A stretch of 9,779 nucleotides of DNA. Origin: JBGTKH01 sp041744735 (GTDB lineage: Bacteria > Planctomycetota > Planctomycetia > Pirellulales > Pirellulaceae). Position 1 is the first letter of the stretch. The number at the start of each line of letters is the position of its first letter. The position numbers were made by a program, and so were the translations under genes. Location: NCBI GenBank assembly GCA_041744735.1, contig JBGTKH010000579.1, positions 1 through 9,779 of the forward strand, given 5' to 3'. Positions 5,776-9,779 of this stretch are shown here, piece after piece. Under the pieces are notes generated by a model. That model had not been told where the DNA came from. It did not search any database and worked only from the letters and a program-made list of their open reading frames with translations.

Positions 5776-8700
5776 ATGAAGCCATATCCCAACGTTGTGA
5801 TTCGGGCCTCGGCGGGTACGGGGAAGACGTTTCAGCTTTCGAATCGCTATCTGGGGCTGCTCGATCACGATTCGCCGCCGGACCAGATCTTGGCGACGAC
5901 CTTCACGCGTAAGGCGGCGGGCGAGATTCTGGACCGCGTGGTTGTGAGGCTGGCGAAAGCGGCCCTGGATGACGATGAGTGCGAAGAGCTGGCGGGATAT
6001 CTGGAGGCCGAACGACTGTCGCGTGCCCGCTGCCTGGAACTGCTCGAACAACTGACTCGTAACTTGCATCGTCTGCGAGTCAGCACGCTCGACAGTTTCT
6101 TCTCGCAACTGGCCGGCAGCTTTAGTTTGGAATTGGGTTTGCCGCCGGGTTGGCGAATTGTCGAGGAGTTGCGGGACGCTCAGTTGCGCACCGAGGCCAT
6201 CGAAGCCATCCTGCGAGATTCGTCGGGCGACGTGACACGTCTGATGAACTTGCTGACCAAGGGCGAGGCGGAACGGTCGGTCAGCGAATTGGTGCGGTCG
6301 ACGGTCTACAGTCTTTACAATCTTTACCTGGAAACCAGTGCCGAAGCGTGGCACAAGATTCCGCGACCGGCGATGCTGTCCAGTCACATGCTCAGCGAAA
6401 CGGTCGAGGCGCTGCGGACGGTCGAACTGCCTGCCGACAAGCGATTCGAAAGGGCCCGCGATAACGACTATCAGAGCGCCGCCGAAAACGATTGGGAGAC
6501 CTTCATTTCCAAGGGGCTCGCGGCAAAGGCGCTGGAGGGACAGTCGCGATACGGCGGCAAGGACATTCCCGAACCCGCGCTTGCGATCTATCAGCGGCTG
6601 GTCAATCACGCCAAAGGTGTGCTGCTCGATCAACTGGCCAATCAGACCGCGGCCACGTACGAGTTGCTGCATAAGTTCGACGCCGTCTACCAGCAACTGA
6701 AACGCCGCGCCCGGGCGCTGCGCTTTGAGGACGTGACGCGATGCCTGTCGAACCGCGCGGTGTTGGGAGATGTCGAACGCCAGGAGTTCCGCCTCGACGC
6801 TCCGATCGCTCATCTGTTGCTCGATGAATTTCAAGACACGTCGCTGCCTCAGTGGCAGGTGATCCGGCCGTTCGCCGAGCGTGTCACCAACACCGGCGGC
6901 CAGCGAACATTCTTCTGGTCGGGCGGCCAGCAGTCGCTGTTCTGCGTGGGCGACGTGAAACAAGCAATTTACGGCTGGCGCGGCGGGCTGTCGGAAATCT
7001 TCGACGCCCTGGAATCGAACCTTTACGGACTGACGCGGAATTGGCTGAACCAAAGCTACCGCTCGTCGCGCCCAGTCATCGAAACCGTAAATCGGGTCTT
7101 TAGCGGCATTAAGTCGCATCCCAATCTGGATAGCTTGAAACCGGGCATCGAGCGGTGGTGCGGGCAATTCGCAACTCACACCACGGCCAAGACCGACCTC
7201 CCCGGTCATGCATGCCTGGAAACCGCGCCGGAAGCAGGTGACGACGACAAGCAACAAGATGTTACTTTGGAGCACGCCGCGCGGCGAATCGCCGAACTTG
7301 TCGCAAAGGCACCGGGGCGCAGCGTTGGCGTGCTTGCGCGGCGGAATTCGGTCGTTGCCCAATTGATCTTCCTGCTGCGTCGGCTGGGAGTGCCGGCCAG
7401 CGAAGAAGGCGGCAATCCGCTGACCGATTCGGCCGCGGTGCAAGTTGTGTTGTCGCTGCTGCGGCTGTCGGATCATCCGGGTGATTTGGTCTCGCGGTTT
7501 CATCTGGCCCAGTCGCCGCTGGGGCCGCTGCTGGGATTGACCGATCACCGCCGTGACGAAGACGCGCGGCAATTGGCCGGTCGCGTGCGACGCTCGCTGT
7601 TGGTCGAAGGATACGGCCCGGCAATCTACCGACTCGCGAGCCAACTGGCGGCAAGCTGCAATCGGCGCGACCTGAGCCGCCTGCAGCAGTTAGTCGAGTT
7701 GGCCTACGGTTTTCAGCCCACTGCGACGCTGCGGCCGGCGGACTTCCTGCGGTTCGTCGAACGCGAGCGCGTGGCCGACCCAACGACGGCCGACGTGCGC
7801 GTGATGACGATCCATCAGGCCAAGGGTTTGGAGTTTGACATCGTCGTGCTGGCTGATCTCGACTCGGAACTGATCGGCCACCGGCCCACGTGCGTCGTCG
7901 GCCAACCGGACCCGACGCAGCCGGTCGACCGCGTCTGCTTGTACCGCAACACCAGCGTGCAAGCGCTACTGCCGCCGGACTTGCAACAACTCTTCACCGA
8001 CAACATCAGCCGCGAAGTCAGCGAAGCGCTGTGCGTGTTATACGTGTCGCTGACCCGCGCCATCCACGCTCTGCACATAATCATCGCGCCGTCGCCGCAG
8101 AACGAACGCAGCCTGCGTAAAACTTCGGCCGGCGTGCTGCGCGCCGCGTTGACCGACGGCAGTTCGTTACCACCGGAGACAATCGCCTACGAACATGGCG
8201 ACCGCGAGTGGTTCCTGCGGGAACAGGGGACAGGGGACAGGGGACAGGGGACAGCGGATAGGGGACAGGGGACAGCGGATAGGGGACAGGACGTCCCAGC
8301 AAGCGACGAAACGGCTCGGCCTCTCGAAGTTCGACTTGCACCGCCAACCGGCCCGCGCAGAGTTGGTCTCGAACGAACTTCCCCATCCGCACTGGAAGGC
8401 GGGCCGCGCGTCAAACTAACGAACGTCTTGCGGATCGACAATTCACAGGCCCTAGCCCGCGGAACGCTGATCCACGTTTGGTTCGAACAGATCGAGTGGC
8501 TGGACGACGGCCCGCCCACCGACGACGAACTCCGCCACATCGCCGCCAAAATCGACACGGCCGGATTGGACGTCGACCAAGCCCTCACCGACTTTCGCGC
8601 CATGCTCGCCGCGCCCGCCATCGCCGCCACGCTGCGCCGCGATTTCTACAATCCCGTGCACAACGCCAACCTAGCCGCGATGCTCCCCAAGCATCTACAT

Positions 8701-9021
8701 CAAGCCTCATTTAGACTCGATCCTCACAACGAACACCGCTTCGTTGTGCGCGACGGCCATTGCCTACTGTCCGGCACCATCGACCGGCTGATCCTAATCT
8801 ACCACGGCGACCAGCTCGTCGCCGCCGACATCCTCGACTACAAAACCGACGCCCTCCCACCCAACGACCCGCACGCCGAGTCCATCGTCGACCACTACCG
8901 CCCCCAACTAAGCGCCTACCGGCGAGCGCTATCAAACATCTTCCACCTGCCCCTTGATCAAATCTCAGCCCGACTACTGCTGGTCGGGCCGGGCTTAATG
9001 AAAGACGTCGACTCGCGATGA
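5776..9021 (+). CDS. addA: AddA-like UvrD/RecB-family helicase-nuclease
   Basis: A 1081-residue superfamily 1 helicase fused to a RecB-type nuclease, expected to unwind and degrade double-strand DNA ends together with AddB. Helicase motifs appear in order: Walker A ASAGTGKT (11-18), Ia TTFTRKAAGE (41-50), II LLLDEFQDTS with Asp350 and Glu351, III GDVKQAIYGWRGG (392-404), IV NQSYRSS (425-431), V VMTIHQAKGLEF (676-687) and VI YVSLTRA (756-762). The nuclease shows GTIDRL (1000-1005), ILDYKTD (Asp1021, Lys1023) and QLSAY (1044-1048). Between motif VI and the nuclease, residues about 816-839 are a GTADRGQ-type repeat encoded by a heptamer array. The protein is somewhat shorter than the roughly 1230 residues of Bacillus AddA. 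The frame is open upstream to 5356, but that part is antisense to the TIR gene; the ATG at 5776 fits the usual short lead before Walker A. Its ribosome site is weak. Confidence 0.9.
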   Translation: MKPYPNVVIRASAGTGKTFQLSNRYLGLLDHDSPPDQILATTFTRKAAGEILDRVVVRLAKAALDDDECEELAGYLEAERLSRARCLELLEQLTRNLHRLRVSTLDSFFSQLAGSFSLELGLPPGWRIVEELRDAQLRTEAIEAILRDSSGDVTRLMNLLTKGEAERSVSELVRSTVYSLYNLYLETSAEAWHKIPRPAMLSSHMLSETVEALRTVELPADKRFERARDNDYQSAAENDWETFISKGLAAKALEGQSRYGGKDIPEPALAIYQRLVNHAKGVLLDQLANQTAATYELLHKFDAVYQQLKRRARALRFEDVTRCLSNRAVLGDVERQEFRLDAPIAHLLLDEFQDTSLPQWQVIRPFAERVTNTGGQRTFFWSGGQQSLFCVGDVKQAIYGWRGGLSEIFDALESNLYGLTRNWLNQSYRSSRPVIETVNRVFSGIKSHPNLDSLKPGIERWCGQFATHTTAKTDLPGHACLETAPEAGDDDKQQDVTLEHAARRIAELVAKAPGRSVGVLARRNSVVAQLIFLLRRLGVPASEEGGNPLTDSAAVQVVLSLLRLSDHPGDLVSRFHLAQSPLGPLLGLTDHRRDEDARQLAGRVRRSLLVEGYGPAIYRLASQLAASCNRRDLSRLQQLVELAYGFQPTATLRPADFLRFVERERVADPTTADVRVMTIHQAKGLEFDIVVLADLDSELIGHRPTCVVGQPDPTQPVDRVCLYRNTSVQALLPPDLQQLFTDNISREVSEALCVLYVSLTRAIHALHIIIAPSPQNERSLRKTSAGVLRAALTDGSSLPPETIAYEHGDREWFLREQGTGDRGQGTADRGQGTADRGQDVPASDETARPLEVRLAPPTGPRRVGLERTSPSALEGGPRVKLTNVLRIDNSQALARGTLIHVWFEQIEWLDDGPPTDDELRHIAAKIDTAGLDVDQALTDFRAMLAAPAIAATLRRDFYNPVHNANLAAMLPKHLHQASFRLDPHNEHRFVVRDGHCLLSGTIDRLILIYHGDQLVAADILDYKTDALPPNDPHAESIVDHYRPQLSAYRRALSNIFHLPLDQISARLLLVGPGLMKDVDSR
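8223..8292 (+). repeat. Ten-unit G-rich heptamer array inside addA
   Basis: Consecutive 7-base units read acagggg (four times), acagcgg, atagggg, acagggg, acagcgg, atagggg, acaggac. Five units are identical and the others differ at one or two positions. A 21-base super-unit repeats nearly twice, giving the seven-residue protein repeat GTADRGQ. The first four units contain four GGGG runs with ACA loops, a canonical G-quadruplex pattern on the coding strand. The array stays in frame with addA. Confidence 0.9.
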
Positions 9022-9027
9022 CGTCTT
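9002..9027 (+). terminator. Hairpin over the addA stop codon
   Basis: aagacgtc (9002-9009) and gacgtctt (9020-9027) form a perfect 8-bp stem with a 10-base loop that spans the TGA at 9019-9021. No T-run follows, so it is a poor intrinsic terminator. It may slow transcription or protect the 3' end. Confidence 0.3.
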
Positions 9028-9075
9028 AGTGATACTGACTGGCAATCATTCGGAAGGGCCGATATTCTATGGTAC

Positions 9076-9779
9076 ATGAACAATTTCGGCGAAAAAGTTA
9101 GTTTCATTTGGAGCGTTGCAGATCTGCTGCGCGGGCCTTATCGACCGAATCAGTACGGGCGAGTCATCCTGCCGCTGACGGTGCTAAGGCGTTTGGATTG
9201 CGTGCTGGAACGGACCAAGGACAAGGTGCTGGCCAAGGCGGAGAGTCTCAAAGGCAAGAAGCTGGCGAACGTCGAGCCCGTGCTGAACCGGGCGGCTGGC
9301 GGCACGTTTCACAACACTAGCAAACTGACGTTCGAGAAACTCAAGGGCGACCCCACGCACATCGCCCGCAACCTGTCGGGCTACATCAACGCCTTCTCGT
9401 CGAACGTTCGCCGCATCTTCGAGAAGTTCAAGTTCGAGGAGGAAATCAGCCGGCTCGACGAGCACAACCGGCTGTTCCAAGTCGTGTCGAAATTCTGCGA
9501 CATCGACCTGCATCCCAAAGTCGTCCCCAACATCGAAATGGGTTACATCTTCGAGGAACTGATCAGGCGATTCAATGAAGCGGCCAATGAAACGGCGGGC
9601 GATCACTTCACACCCCGCGAAGTGATCCGGCTGATGGTCAATCTGCTGTTCGCCCCCGATGGCGAAGCGCTGGTCAAGCCGGGCATGGTCCGCACGCTGC
9701 TCGACCCGGCCTGCGGGACCGGCGGCATGTTGGCCGTGGCCGACGAATACCTGCGCGAACTGAACCGCGACGCTCGGCT
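9076..9779 (+). CDS. hsdM: Type I restriction-modification methyltransferase subunit HsdM, 5' part
   Basis: The frame from ATG 9076 is open to the window edge: 234 codons with no stop, so the gene continues outside. The N-terminus (NFGEKVSFIWSVADLLRGPY, then NQYGRVILPLTVLRRLDCVL) is the helical HsdM N-terminal domain. GDHFTPREV (175-183) leads into the methyltransferase domain, and DPACGTGGML (210-219) is AdoMet-binding motif I. The catalytic NPPF/NPPY motif would lie just beyond the edge. HsdM with HsdS methylates adenine N6 at a bipartite site, and with HsdR cuts unmethylated DNA; hsdS and hsdR are expected downstream. A GGAAGGG tract at 9052-9058 is too far (17 bases) to be a normal ribosome site. 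An ATG at 9069 is in another frame. Confidence 0.93.
   Translation, partial: MNNFGEKVSFIWSVADLLRGPYRPNQYGRVILPLTVLRRLDCVLERTKDKVLAKAESLKGKKLANVEPVLNRAAGGTFHNTSKLTFEKLKGDPTHIARNLSGYINAFSSNVRRIFEKFKFEEEISRLDEHNRLFQVVSKFCDIDLHPKVVPNIEMGYIFEELIRRFNEAANETAGDHFTPREVIRLMVNLLFAPDGEALVKPGMVRTLLDPACGTGGMLAVADEYLRELNRDAR

Noticed and set aside
5686..7644. 652-codon open frame on the minus strand
   Set aside because: It lies wholly opposite the AddA helicase core. Its Gln/Arg/His-rich translation has no recognisable motifs, as expected for the mirror of a high-GC coding frame.
8223..8292. CRISPR array
   Set aside because: The units are 7 bases with no spacers and lie inside a coding frame; this is a simple tandem repeat.

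Overview
The window is high-GC bacterial DNA. The protein style, two antitoxin families common in planctomycetes and an extended palindromic intergenic repeat suggest a planctomycete (Pirellulales-like) chromosome. This is a judgement from memory of such genomes; no marker gene in the window proves it.

Layout. Positions 2-64 hold the Gly/Arg-rich tail of an upstream gene, probably an RNA-binding protein. A strong hairpin terminator (116-158) and a long imperfect palindrome (193-256) follow. A short, sensor-less histidine kinase lies at 278-1048. Next is a damaged toxin-antitoxin module: a 34-codon toxin remnant (1126-1230) and an intact XRE-type antitoxin (1235-1594), with an extended -10 promoter and an operator-like palindrome in front. 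A large AddB-like PD-(D/E)XK nuclease subunit is at 1620-4403. It is separated from its presumed partner, an AddA-like UvrD-family helicase-nuclease (5776-9021), by an orphan Phd/YefM antitoxin (4536-4787) and a TIR-domain protein on the minus strand (4839-5561). The last gene, from 9076 to the window edge, is the 5' part of a type I restriction-modification methyltransferase (hsdM).

How the genes fit together. AddA and AddB are expected to form the helicase-nuclease that resects double-strand breaks for RecA and degrades linear foreign DNA. The TIR protein is a likely NAD-consuming effector, and HsdM belongs to a restriction system. The stretch from about 1.1 kb to the end therefore reads as a defence and DNA-processing neighbourhood, with two antitoxins that have lost their toxins on either side of addB.

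The most unusual feature is inside addA. A 70-bp array of ten G-rich heptamers (8223-8292) sits in frame in the linker between the helicase core and the C-terminal nuclease. It contains a canonical G-quadruplex motif on the coding strand. Because 7 is not a multiple of 3, losing or gaining one unit would cut the nuclease domain off the helicase. The TIR gene diverges from addA across a 214-bp spacer that holds plausible promoters and a 9-bp direct repeat with a 22-bp period.
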